NCBI GenBank assembly: GCA_019321725.1
Contig: CM033115.1
Span: 16,378,673-16,442,672, forward strand
Source of the DNA: Paulownia fortunei
Taxonomy: Eukaryota > Streptophyta > Magnoliopsida > Lamiales > Paulowniaceae
Length of the DNA stretch: 64,000 nt
Direction: 5' to 3'
Shown piece by piece: positions 1 through 10,105 of this stretch (positions are counted from its first letter, which is position 1; each line of letters starts with the position of its first letter). A model generated the notes under the pieces. That model was not told where the DNA came from. It searched no databases and saw nothing but the letters and a program-made list of their open reading frames with translations. A program made the translations under genes and the position numbers.

Positions 1-549
1 ATTATTATATTCAAGTATACTAAAATTATGTGGTCCCTTTTTATCATATAAAAATGATATGTACATGTATTATTAATCGATTATATTAGCATCCACTATG
101 ATAATTTATTAATTGGCAGTTCAAAGTTAAATTTCCAAAGAATCAACAAACACAGAGAAACAGGATCCTTTGCCCTTAAGTTTCTTGATTTATAATAATA
201 ATTGAAAAAAAAAATAAAAAAAAAGGACAAAAAGGAAAACACGAATATTAAATTATTTCACTTTCCAAAAAACCATATTTATGCATGAGAATTTGGAGAG
301 TTATAATGTGCATCATATTTCAAATGACGTGTTATAGTTGTCAAGTCCGAGGACTTACAAGTCCTGGATCATTACAGCCTCTTGTGCACTTTGATGAGTT
401 GAGATGTCATAAGATTCACACTCCAGCGTGTCCTAAGTTGTAGTAAAAGTTGCGATATTTTAATATAAAAAATAGAGTAATAAATTAGAGATGTTAAAAA
501 ATAAAACTCAATAACCATTATCATTCTTAAATGACATTAGTAAAATCTC
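1..549. other. AT-rich intergenic DNA, no gene seen
   Basis: This stretch is AT-rich, with homopurine and poly-A runs near 200-235 and no open frame that resembles a protein. A moderately GC-richer patch at about 325-440 looks different from its surroundings, but I cannot assign it. The annotated sequence of the SINE begins right after it. Confidence 0.5.
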
Positions 550-776
550 GTCCCTTCTGGGCTGGTCGAGTGGTGTTGAGTGAAAATTTAAAATTAAAGA
601 TTTCAAATTCGAATGCCCTACATCACTCGATCTTTGCTCATCACACCGGCTTTGACTAGTGTGACTTATTATTTCGTGTGATTTATGAATTATTATATAA
701 AATTAGAGTTTACCCAATACACAATCTTTGGATAGCAGCTACGAATTCCTGATAATAAAAAATAAATAAATAAATA
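550..776 (+). mobile_element. degenerate tRNA-derived SINE
   Basis: The head carries an RNA polymerase III box A-like stretch (TGGTCGAGTGG at 563-573) and a box B-like stretch (AATTCGAATGC at about 605-615), spaced as in a tRNA. The 3' part, about 708-755, resembles the conserved tail of plant SINEs: a stretch like GTTTACCC, then a GGATAGCAGCTACGAATTCC-like block. It ends in an A-rich tail of AATAAATAAATA type up to about 776. These are the usual parts of a plant tRNA-derived SINE in the right order. The copy is diverged and I did not find a clear target site duplication, so the ends are approximate. It would have been mobilised by LINE enzymes supplied in trans. Confidence 0.6.
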
Positions 777-2518
777 CCGCATGGCTAAAAAAGAGTTGTA
801 CAGTGGGAAAGGGTAAACGCACTTAGGAAAGAAAGTGCAAAAAGCACCCGTGGGACAACCGACGAACTCCACACATGATTTGGAGCGAAGTTTACTAATT
901 TTTTCAGTTATAAAAAGGCCTGTACGCACATTTTTATAACAACGGTGGATCTTATTTAATAGAAATTAATTTAACAAAGATCAATAGTCCATGTTTAATA
1001 TTTTATAACATATAACATACTTTACATTATATTTGAATATATATACACACATTTATTACATATATATTCACATGGAGATATCTATACACATGCTTATATA
1101 TTAATGGAATAAGAGATTGTAAAATTTAATTATCAATCCAATTAGGTGCTAGTTATTTTCTAAAACGAACTGCTAGATTAAATAGAGTGTACAAATAATT
1201 TGATTTTCCTTCGTTAGTAGATTTTGATTCAGTTTCATCCATCATATATGAATAATTATGATTGATCGAAATTTTATAAAAATAATAATATGATGAGGAT
1301 GGGTTGGCCGGATAGACGGAAATGGGGGACGAAAGAGGGTTGTTGGTGAAGGAGGAAGTTGCGAGGTGTAAGGGTGAGGTAAGATTAGGGTAGGGGTTGA
1401 GGTAGGTAGTGGGATAGTAGAATTTGAATGAATTAAATGCAATAAACACAAGTCATTCATTGTTATTGAATCAATGGAGAGAGGGGGTGATGTAGGGTGG
1501 GGTGTTTGGGCTAGATGTTGGTGTTGGGTGCTTTGGCTTGGGGTTGGGGTGGCCAAGTGGGGATGGGTGGTTTGGACGACGGGTGTGATGAATTTTTGGT
1601 AAGAACATGAAAAAAAATAAAATAAAATAAAAAATAAGGAAAAAGAAATAAATATAAAATAGGAAAGAAAAAAAGAAGTAAAATTAGTTTGAAATTACAC
1701 AAAGTGAGAAATTTATTTCTTTTCCTATATTAAAACTCACAGTTAGTCTGAGCAAGAAGGCCAATATAATTGATTTGAGCCTAATACTTTAATTTAGCAA
1801 AATGATTGTCATGCATGGACTATCTCTAGCTAACAAATAAGATTATCTATGTTATTTACTAGCAAGAAAACCTTGGGCTTGTTTGGTTTTCTTCTCAATG
1901 CTCGTTTTATTATATTCCACTTTCATAAGTTGTGTTTGTTTATACTATTCTCAATGGAAATGATCCAATTTCCTCATTTGCTTTTTCCATCAGAGTTATA
2001 CCTTGAAACCTATCATACCCATTTTTCAAGTTATTAGGCAGTTTACTCCGAGTCAATTCAATTCAATGTGGGCAACTTTCCTTCTTCCTCCATTATAACC
2101 ATATAAGGGAGAGAAAACCCTTAACAAATAGTGAAATGTAAACACCTACAAGAAGATAGAAATGACAATGATGCGGTTCTAAATTCAGGTTCGACGTCTT
2201 ACTCGGAGCGAGTTTTTAACATTATACACGGGTTTGGACGAGTTTCGATTTTTTATTTTCAGACTTACTCTGCTCTATTTATTTTTTATTTTAATGTATA
2301 TGTATTTATGTGATATTATTTTTAAAAAATATATTTTTTATTTCAATGATGTTATTTTTAAAGATATATTTTTTAATTTTTAAAATTAGATCTACGGTAG
2401 TTTAATCCAGGTCGGATCCGATCCTTAAAACTATTGCATATCTACGACAAATAATGCAGATTGGGAGCAACTTTACACAACAATGGAATTAATATAACTC
2501 ATCAACTACTATTGTTCT
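777..2518. other. intergenic DNA with strand-asymmetric G-rich patch
   Basis: No gene is supported. Between about 1300 and 1600 the plus strand is strongly G-rich and C-poor. This opens several overlapping minus-strand frames rich in Pro, Ser and Thr, with no recognisable family. From about 2131 to 2420 there are short blocks such as a GGTCGGATCCGATCC palindrome-like string, typical of worn plant interspersed repeats. Nothing here shows convincing exon structure. Confidence 0.4.
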
Positions 2519-2791
2519 TCACGATGGAAGGTACTTTACAGACACAAATTGGAACATCATGGTGGAGCATCGCATGGGAGGTACTGCACTCAGGTTTGTA
2601 GACAGTGTGTGTAGATTCAAAGAAAGGGTATGGAAGTAACGAGGAAATGAGAAGAATACTGCAAATATCTCACCCTGCCTAGATGTCGTGCAATACCTTT
2701 GTACGAGGCTTTCCAATTTCCTCCACACGTTTTTTCCAATATCAAAACGCGCGACTTCTTCACTCTTCAGGAACACTGTCACAAACTTCAT
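2519..2791 (-). other. possible coding relic, unrecognised
   Basis: A 90-codon minus-strand frame has less AT-biased composition than its surroundings. Its first part reads like a folded-protein fragment (for example VARFDIGKNVWRKLESLVQR, with mixed charge and hydrophobic spacing), while the second half reads less so. I do not recognise a family and see no partner exons with matching splice phases nearby. It may be a gene fragment carried by a repeat, or chance. No function is proposed. Confidence 0.18.
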
Positions 2792-3571
2792 TCCGACTGA
2801 AAAAGATAAAATTTAGTTGTGGTATCCACCATAAACGCACAATTGCAACAAATTTGAAGACATAGTGGGATCCAATCTATTCAACTTATTTCAGTAATTT
2901 ATCATAAACATTTAAAATCTTCATATGACTCTACTATTACAAACTTTCACATAAAAATATGCATATAAAAATGATTCATCGGAACAAAATACGATACATA
3001 GTTTTTATTTTATTATTCGTATGAAAAACCCTAAAAAATACACTAAATTAAATAAAATCTCATTTTCATCCATACATATTTTTAATTTTCACACAAAAAT
3101 CAATACAAAACCAAAATCCCATTATAAATCCTGAAAATAACAATTCTCATCGAAAATAAAATCAAACGAGGCCAAGTTATAACCTAAACTAGATATAAGA
3201 ATTACTCACTTTTAGAGATGTAAGTACAAACTACACATATATGTACATAATGTATATACATATAGATATGCTAATATATGATATACACGTATAGATGTGG
3301 GTATTGTGTGTGTTTTTGTGTGAATGCAAGATATGAATATTGCTTTGACACAATACAAGTAAGACCTGGTCTATAGTACCGAGTAATTGCGCATATCAAC
3401 AACCAATTGAGGTTTGAGTACTAAACCGAGTAAAGATGGTGATATTTTCCATCAACCAAAGTCATCCTATAATTATTGCGGAATTCGTAAAGCAATTAAT
3501 TATTACCCACCCAGTCCCACAAACCCTAATTAATTTGTGTAAACAATTATTTTAAGTATACTTTATTCTTT
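2792..3571. other. AT-rich intergenic DNA
   Basis: No gene is seen. Short TA/CA-rich runs occur at 3230-3320. Near the right end, at about 3521-3529, there is a telo-box (AAACCCTAA), and a TATA-like TATACTTTA stretch follows at about 3558. Both are discussed with the hairpin that follows. Confidence 0.4.
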
Positions 3572-3644
3572 ACGGATGCTGAGAGAGACTATGGGCGTTG
3601 TGGGAAGTCTTTGCGCCCACATCTCATCTGACCTCAGCGTCCGT
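3572..3644 (+). ncRNA. imperfect hairpin, possible small RNA locus
   Basis: The outer arms ACGGATGCTGAG (3572-3583) and CTCAGCGTCCGT (3633-3644) pair over 11 of 12 positions. An inner stem pairs GGGCG (3593-3597) with CGCCC (3614-3618) around a 16-base loop. The segment is GC-richer than its surroundings. Upstream lie a telo-box (3521-3529), common before plant snoRNA and translation-machinery genes, and a TATA-like element. Downstream, at about 3676-3685, is a run of ten T residues that could stop RNA polymerase III. It lacks tRNA B-box features and clear C/D boxes, so I cannot name a class. It may also be only a small foldback repeat. Confidence 0.25.
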
Positions 3645-5041
3645 ATCGGATAGATACTCAAGATTCATTATCTCTTTTTTTTTTTAGTAAAATTAAGCCC
3701 ATTATAATCAACATCATCGTATTATTTAATTATTATAATATATAACTTAAGAAAAAAGATTGATACAACATTATTAATAAAATAAAATAAAAAATATCTT
3801 GTCAAAATAAAATTAAATATTGCTATCAATTTATTCTCTTTCCCAAATTCATCTTCCCGAAATACCTTAGATAAATCATCAAAAACAAAAAAAATAAACA
3901 TTATTTAAACATTTTAGGTTTCACCGTACAATTCAATTTTTTTTTAAATTTCTACTAATATTGAAGCAACACAATTAGAATGTGGCTTGTAGGTCAATAT
4001 TTAAAGCTTTTACTACAAGAGCAATTAATATTGCGACATCTAAATCAACGTGACCTAGAATAAAAGGTGAATGTATTTTTAAAGCGTTGTAATCATTCAA
4101 AATTTGATTTGCATTCGTCTTTGCAAAATAAACTAGACCTTAGTGTTAAAACGCTAAGGACCCTATTGATCAACACAAAATTCCATTTTTTTTTGGCTCC
4201 ATCTGGCCATTTTTCTATTTTCGATCATTTTCATTTTTCTTTGTTTCCTGTCGGTGTTTTTGGGCCTAACTTATACTATTTTCTTTTTCATATGTTAAAG
4301 AAATTTTTGGACAGAGTTTAAAAATTTTATGAGTCAACTTGAAAAAAAATAGTCTGTTTTCTAGCCTTGTTTCACGTAGGTTATTTCATTTTGAATACCC
4401 ATTGGAACTCCTTTTTCCCTTAATAATTATTCTAGAAACAAAAATTTATGTTCATGGCACAATCTTGATATCTCAATAAAGTTTGGAGAATTGTTCTTCA
4501 ATTTTTTTTTTTATAATTTTATCTCTTTCATTTCATCAAATAATTAAAAGCACGTTTAGATCCAGTCTGATATTATTTGAGCTCGTTAGACTTTGGAAAG
4601 TTTGTATCTTATTTTTCATTTCATTAAAATGCTTTGTATGATTACGAGATCGAGATCAGTTAAAAATTCCAAATTTGTAATCATATTTCATATTTTTCAA
4701 ACAAAACCACTCCAATAGAATCAAATATTTTTGCAACACAAATTTAGTTGTTTACAAAAATTAGCAAATAAGAAAAAAATAGTATAAATTGAGTTTTATT
4801 GAATTAAAAAAATATAATGGTTATAATTTCTATGGTTATTTTGATTCTCCTTTTCAAAAATAAAAGTTTTTGGGATTTGGACTTTTGGAGGTGGAATTGG
4901 TGATATGATCTCCTCCAAACTTGATTTTGTCATTCAATAGCATTAATTCAAAAAATTAACACCTTAATCTCAAATCAAGTATTTGAACTTAAAAAATATT
5001 GACTTTTTATATTTAAATATTTGTTGATGGAATTGATCATC
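3645..5041. other. AT-rich intergenic DNA left of the CACTA element
   Basis: No gene is seen. The last part, about 4905-5038, resembles the sequence just right of the CACTA element (about 16128-16260). Both contain a CTCC(T)TC(C)AA block followed by ATTAATTC(A/G)AAAA and TTAACA(C/A)CTTAAT. The transposon therefore seems to sit between, or in, an older imperfect duplication. Confidence 0.45.
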
Positions 5042-5590
5042 CACTACAAGAAAAATGTATTTTAGCGATACCAAATTTCGTCGCTAACAACCACGTTTTC
5101 ATCGCTAATATATATTAGCGATATTAGCGACGAAAAATTTTCGTTACTAAAGTCGTCGCAATAAGACCGTCGTAAAATATTTTACCGACAAAAATTCTCA
5201 TTACGTTGCAAAGTTTAGCGATGACTATTTTCGTCACAAATTCATCGCTATATATTCACTTAGCGACGAAATATGTAAGAACTTTCGTCGCTAAAATATA
5301 TATAAAAAATTAAATATTTAAGATTTAGCGACGAAAAATCAAAAATCATCGCTAAATTAATAATATTTTCAAAATAATATAAAAAGATTTTAGCGACGAA
5401 AGTTGACATGTCGTTGCTAAATTTAGCGACGAATGTAACAATTCATCACTAAATTTGTACGATTTTTAAAAAATAATTTAGAAAAATTTTGCGGCGAATG
5501 ATAAGAATTCGTCGCTAAGTTAATGAAATATTTAAAAAATAAAAAAATCTTCGCGACGAATTGTGAAAAATCGTCGCTAAAATTTGATTT
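5042..5590. repeat. left terminal repeat and subterminal motif array of CACTA element
   Basis: After the terminal inverted repeat, the motif TTTAGCGACGAA and its complement TTCGTCGCTAAA recur at short intervals up to about 5585, with single-base variants. Motif pairs often face each other, giving small hairpins. In characterised CACTA elements such clusters bind the TNPA-type protein and bring the two ends together. That role is inferred here from family knowledge. Confidence 0.85.
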
Positions 5591-5984
5591 TTTTTTAAAT
5601 ATTGTGTTCATTTCGAATTTTTATCCTATTTTAAACAATATATCCACAACCTGTTTATCATAACCATTCATAACCAACAACCATTCTTAAGACATTTATC
5701 ATTCCAACAATCTAAAGAAAATCTAAAACATATTTTATTAAAAAACTCATCATATATTAAAGAAAACATCATATACACAAATCATATAAATGAATCATTA
5801 AACAAACCACTCTAAAAGTAAACATTAAAAGTAAAATATCTTCATATACAAATTAGACATAGTCTAATACACCTAAATATGAATCAAAATAAAAATCTCC
5901 ATCTCTCGATCCAATCATAGCTGCAGAATAACAAACCAAAGATGTAATTAGAAATAAATCAATATTATATATTAAACATAATTG
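5591..5984. other. AT-rich CACTA interior, non-coding
   Basis: This stretch separates the left subterminal array from the nested LTR. It is AT-rich, has no GCGACGAA motifs and no supported coding frame. It ends in the TATAT (5985-5989) that may be the target duplication of the nested LTR. Confidence 0.5.
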
Positions 5985-5989
5985 TATAT

Positions 5990-7994
5990 TGATAAGTGCA
6001 TATTTTTATATTTATTTGCATCAATTCTTCTATGTCTTCTTTGCTTTGTTCTTGTTAATAATAGATTTTTATTAATGTTTTGTGTGTGATAGGAGTTTGA
6101 GAATGAAAAGATCGAAAATGAGCCCAAACAAAGTTGAAAGAAGCATTTTTGGGCCAAATTGACATGGTTCTACTGCGGCAGTATTTGTATTTTGGATATA
6201 AATATCTGATACAAAGCTCTATTAACTTGATTCTTGACTTATTGGAAATATAAGAGATATATCTACAACTTTCATGTTGGAAATGTTTCCTAACTCAATT
6301 GATTTCAAAGAGTAAAATTCAATTAAAGAGTCAAACATGCACTGAAACTTTCAGATATGACAGTTTTTGTATATTTGTCATAACTCTCTCCAAAAATGTG
6401 ATATTGATCTTCTTCAAGTGGATATAGAATATTAACAGATAGAGCTACAATTATTATGAAGACACTACAGGCCAATTCAGCCTCGAATGAGGTCAAAAAT
6501 TAGTTTAAAGAGAATAAATAGTGTCAGACAGCTATTTTAGAGAAGAAGAAAATAGTAGCAACGGCGCCTAGGCGTCCTGTTTCAACACCTAACCACCGTG
6601 CTTACTATCCTCTTCGAAAAATATGGCGCCTAGGCGCTATTCATGCGACAAAACTGATGCTTTTGGTTGGAATAGTGGTAAGTGGCAATCATTTACACCT
6701 TTTGACACATGTTTGTGATATGTATACACTAGATTCTTATATCATACCACACACATTACTTACTTTACACCAAATGCACAACACACCTTACACATTTTAC
6801 ACCAAATGCACAACACACCTTCCTCACTTTACACAAAATACACAACACATCTTACACACTTTACACCAAATCACATCACCATCTCACACTTTATAAAATG
6901 GCACTATCATCTCAACACAAATATCAATTTTCAGATTCACTCACTCTTTACATTCATTTATATTTAAAAAGTACTCTTGGGGTTTTGGAGCTTCAAGGAA
7001 GAAAAAGTGGAAGAGGTTTGGAGGAGGAGACATCCATAATCTACCATCTACCTCAACTATCTTCTTCAACAAATAAGTTTCTTTGATTCCCAATGTTGTT
7101 AATTTTTATTCTCTTATCATGTTAGGCTAAACTTCCTTATTGGTTGAAATTGATTTCAAAGCCCTAGACATGAGTTTTTGTAATTGAATGTTTGATAATA
7201 TTGATCAATTTCCCAATTGAGGTTGTTTATGTTTTTATATACTTAATGTCTTATGGGTATTTTTTTACTTTGTTTGGGTGCGCAACTAAATCGGGTATGA
7301 TTAGAAATTTTAGATCTGTAATTATCTTGAATTTCTAATCATGTGTAGTAAATTATGATTAATGATTATGGGATATTTTTGTTAATTGCAATGGAAAACA
7401 TAACCTAAGTTAAATGACCCGAGCTTGTGTGGTTGTTGCTTAAATCAATCTATCTTTCTTGTTTTAATGCATCCATTGGATTAAATCTAAATAGCTTATT
7501 CTAGGTTGTTTGGTGGGTAGAGAATTAGATAGAGAGCTTGTTCTATCTAAAGAGAAACTAAGGAAAGATTGGGGTAGTAGAACTTGTTATTACCTACGAT
7601 TGATAATTTCATTGACAAATTGTTCATAATATTGATATGAAATTACAACTCATTGTCTAGTGGCGGCGAATGAAACCTCAACCTACTTTAATCACTTGTT
7701 GCTTCTTGATTTAATTTTCATTGCTTTGAATTTTAATTAATTTTAGTTTCTACAACTTAGTTAATCAACTCAATCCCCCTCCCCCCCCAAATGTTTGTTG
7801 TTTATTTCTAGAGTTTGCTTGTTAATATCTTAGTTTTAAGTTAGTAATTTTGAAGTTAAAATTCTTAGTTAGTTGAGTCGATAGTAAATCAATTAGCCTT
7901 GATCCTCGTTGGATCAACTATTACTCACTCTATACTCGTTAAACATTTATTGAAGATTAAGATTTAAATTTGATAGGCTTACGACAACCGACCA
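5990..7994. mobile_element. probable solo LTR (Ty3/Tat-like) nested in the CACTA element
   Basis: A 2005-bp segment starts TGATAAGTGC and ends CGACCA, so it has the TG...CA ends of plant LTRs. It is flanked by TATAT on both sides (5985-5989 and 7995-7999), a possible 5-bp target duplication, though this word is common in AT-rich DNA. Its style matches long LTRs of the Tat/Ogre group as I remember them: a TGATAAGTGCATATTT start, a long non-coding body, a GTGGCGGCGAATGAA-type patch near 7660 and a final block ending GATAGGCTTACGAC. No primer binding site, gag/pol or second copy is seen, which fits a solo LTR left by recombination. It contains a short tandem repeat (6766-6890). Family placement is inference. 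Confidence 0.55.
6766..6890. repeat. tandem repeat of about 40 bp, three copies
   Basis: Three imperfect copies of a CA/T-rich unit of about 38-42 bp built around ACACCAAATGCACAACACAC and CACTTTACAC. They lie inside the probable solo LTR. Slippage is the simplest origin. Confidence 0.65.
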
Positions 7995-8074
7995 TATATA
8001 TTAAAACAACAACAACGACTTATATGAATAAAATTGACATAACAATTAATCCATTAAAAAAAGTTATGAAACAC

Positions 8075-9712
8075 TTACACAGATCTAAGTCTAAGGCAGA
8101 GGGGGCCGGGGTGGAGCTCAGGAGGATGATTCTGCTGGCTCAGCGATTGTATCGCTTGCGATGCACCGAGAGATACCTTATCAAGATATTGTAGAATCAT
8201 GGCTTGTTGTGACTCAATGAGATGAAGTCTGTTTTTACAAATAAATAGCTTAGTCCTAGTGTCTGCTAGCTCGGTCCTCATGTCTGTTAGCTTATCCTGT
8301 GTCACATGAAGCTGATCTCTAAACGCTACATTGGTCGGTCGAGATGATGTAGCATTAGAAGTAGTCGACCTGATAGGTTTGGGCCAATTTCCAAGCCCAC
8401 GCATATGCCTCAAACGTGTACCAAGGACCTGATCACACACTCTGTCTGCAATCTGTATGTTGTCTAAGGCGTGAGCATTATCCCCGGTATCAGTGTGAGC
8501 CTGTAACTGTCGGTACTCCTCTCAAAGTTGCACCATCTCATCCTAAAATTAATAAATGTCAACATATATATTTAGTTTCAAAGAAATTGAAAAGAAACAA
8601 ATAAATTAATTAATTACTTACATATGCGCTCCGAGCTCTATCTCCTACCCAATCCTTCGTAGTGCTGTGGTGAGTTTCATTAAAAATGGTAATCCGATCT
8701 TTTCTACTAGTTCCATCAGTCTAGAAATAACATATGTCATATGTTATTGAATGAATAAAATAATTATTTAAATGAAACTTAAGATTTTATATACCTACAC
8801 CATCGTAACTGCACTGCAGAAAGGACTTTGAACCTCTGCGATGATTATAAGGCAACTTTGCTCTATTTGCAAAGTTCGTCGCTGACCGTTTCTACAAAAA
8901 TAAGTTAAAGCAGTAAACATCATAAGATTAAATTAATAAATATAAGATTTTATTAAATAAATTAGTTATAACTTATAATTAAATTTACCTTAAACTCATC
9001 TGACTCGAATAATGTGCACATATACTACCAATCCGCCTGAGTCTCACAGAAATCATGAGGCATATGTTGCAATCGCTCCTCCCAACATAATGCTATGAGA
9101 CTTTTGTAGTGTCTGTGCATCTTCTAGCGGTTGTCTCTGTATCAAACACTCATCAGTCTATCAGTCTCTTTCTTAACTGACTCTGGTCCTGTGTCAAAGT
9201 TTACAATAAACATAGCCTACAAAAAAAATATATGTTAACGTTTAATATATCAAAAAGAAAGTAAATTGATAAAAAAGATAGTTAATTATACTAACCGACA
9301 ATCGATCAAATATGAGCCTCTTCTACTCCTTTGTAATGTGCCTCCAATCAGCAACTTGTAACGGTACAAACTTCTTCACTGCTACACCGAGCTCTGTCAT
9401 AAAGGAGAATGCATGTTGCCCTGTAGGACGACCATCAAATTTGCAAAATGTGATTAGTATTCTCCCCATCTCCTCTATATAACGTCTTAGTTTGTCACCA
9501 TGTGCGGCTATCGTATCTCGATGTTGTCTATGCGTAGAAGCTGCAACAGTAAAAAATAATGATAATTATTACTGTTTAACATAATTATTAAATAATGATA
9601 ATATTAAACAAGTTAAAAAACAAAACAAACCATCGGATGTACCCTCCTCCATCGAAATGTCAGAAGTAGTTCTGTCAATAATGGGTTGCTCATCAATCAT
9701 TTTAGAAGGCAT
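8075..9712 (-). pseudogene. CACTA TNPA / transposase_24-like gene, decayed
   Basis: Read on the minus strand from the ATG at 9712. The first exon gives MPSKMIDEQPIIDRTTSDIS, then an intron. The next exon (about 9530-9320) translates to a block with GDKLRRYIEEMGRI, GRPTGQHA and VPLQVADWRHITKE, matching the plant transposase_24 (Ptta/En/Spm) pattern in which a Pro/Leu-rich stretch leads to DW and a basic helix. Further exons (about 9225-9000, 8890-8800, 8720-8626) give a KMHRHYKSLIALCWEER block, an NRAKLPYNHRRGSKSF block and an IFNETHHSTT block, all typical of the family. The last exon (8545-8075) ends in a coiled-coil-like stretch from residue about 45 of that frame. Several stops break it (TAG after KE at about 9312, TGA and TAG within 9225-9000). 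In intact elements this protein binds subterminal repeats. Intron limits are approximate. Confidence 0.75.
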
Positions 9713-10105
9713 ATCTATCAAAAAACAAATATATGGTTAAACAGATTATTTATGAATTTTATTAACAAATTAGGAATAATATTAATCTATTTAAAATTCT
9801 TACTGTAAGCAGAACTCGAAAAAGTTACTATAGTAGAGAGTGGCTAGAGGGTGCAAATAACTATTAGCGAATGACTGAAAAAAATAATAATTAGTAATCA
9901 CAATCAACAAATGTAAATATCAGACTTGATATAATAATTAATAACATTGACAATGGACAATAATAAATGAATGAAATAAAATTAGAGATAAAGCAAATGA
10001 TAAAACAATTCAAAGAAAGAAAACCAAACATGCCTATTGGATTTCTATTATTTCTTATGAGAAGTTAATAGAATGAAGTAAAATAGAAGTTGATAGTTCA
10101 TACCA
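9713..10105. other. spacer between the two CACTA genes
   Basis: AT-rich sequence with no coding signal. It separates the 3' end of the TNP2 relic from the start of the TNPA-like relic on the minus strand. Confidence 0.5.

Noticed and set aside
1153..1702. Pro/Thr/Ser-rich minus-strand frames, considered as a small secreted-peptide gene
   Set aside because: No signal peptide followed by a known peptide motif. The composition comes from strand-asymmetric G-richness.
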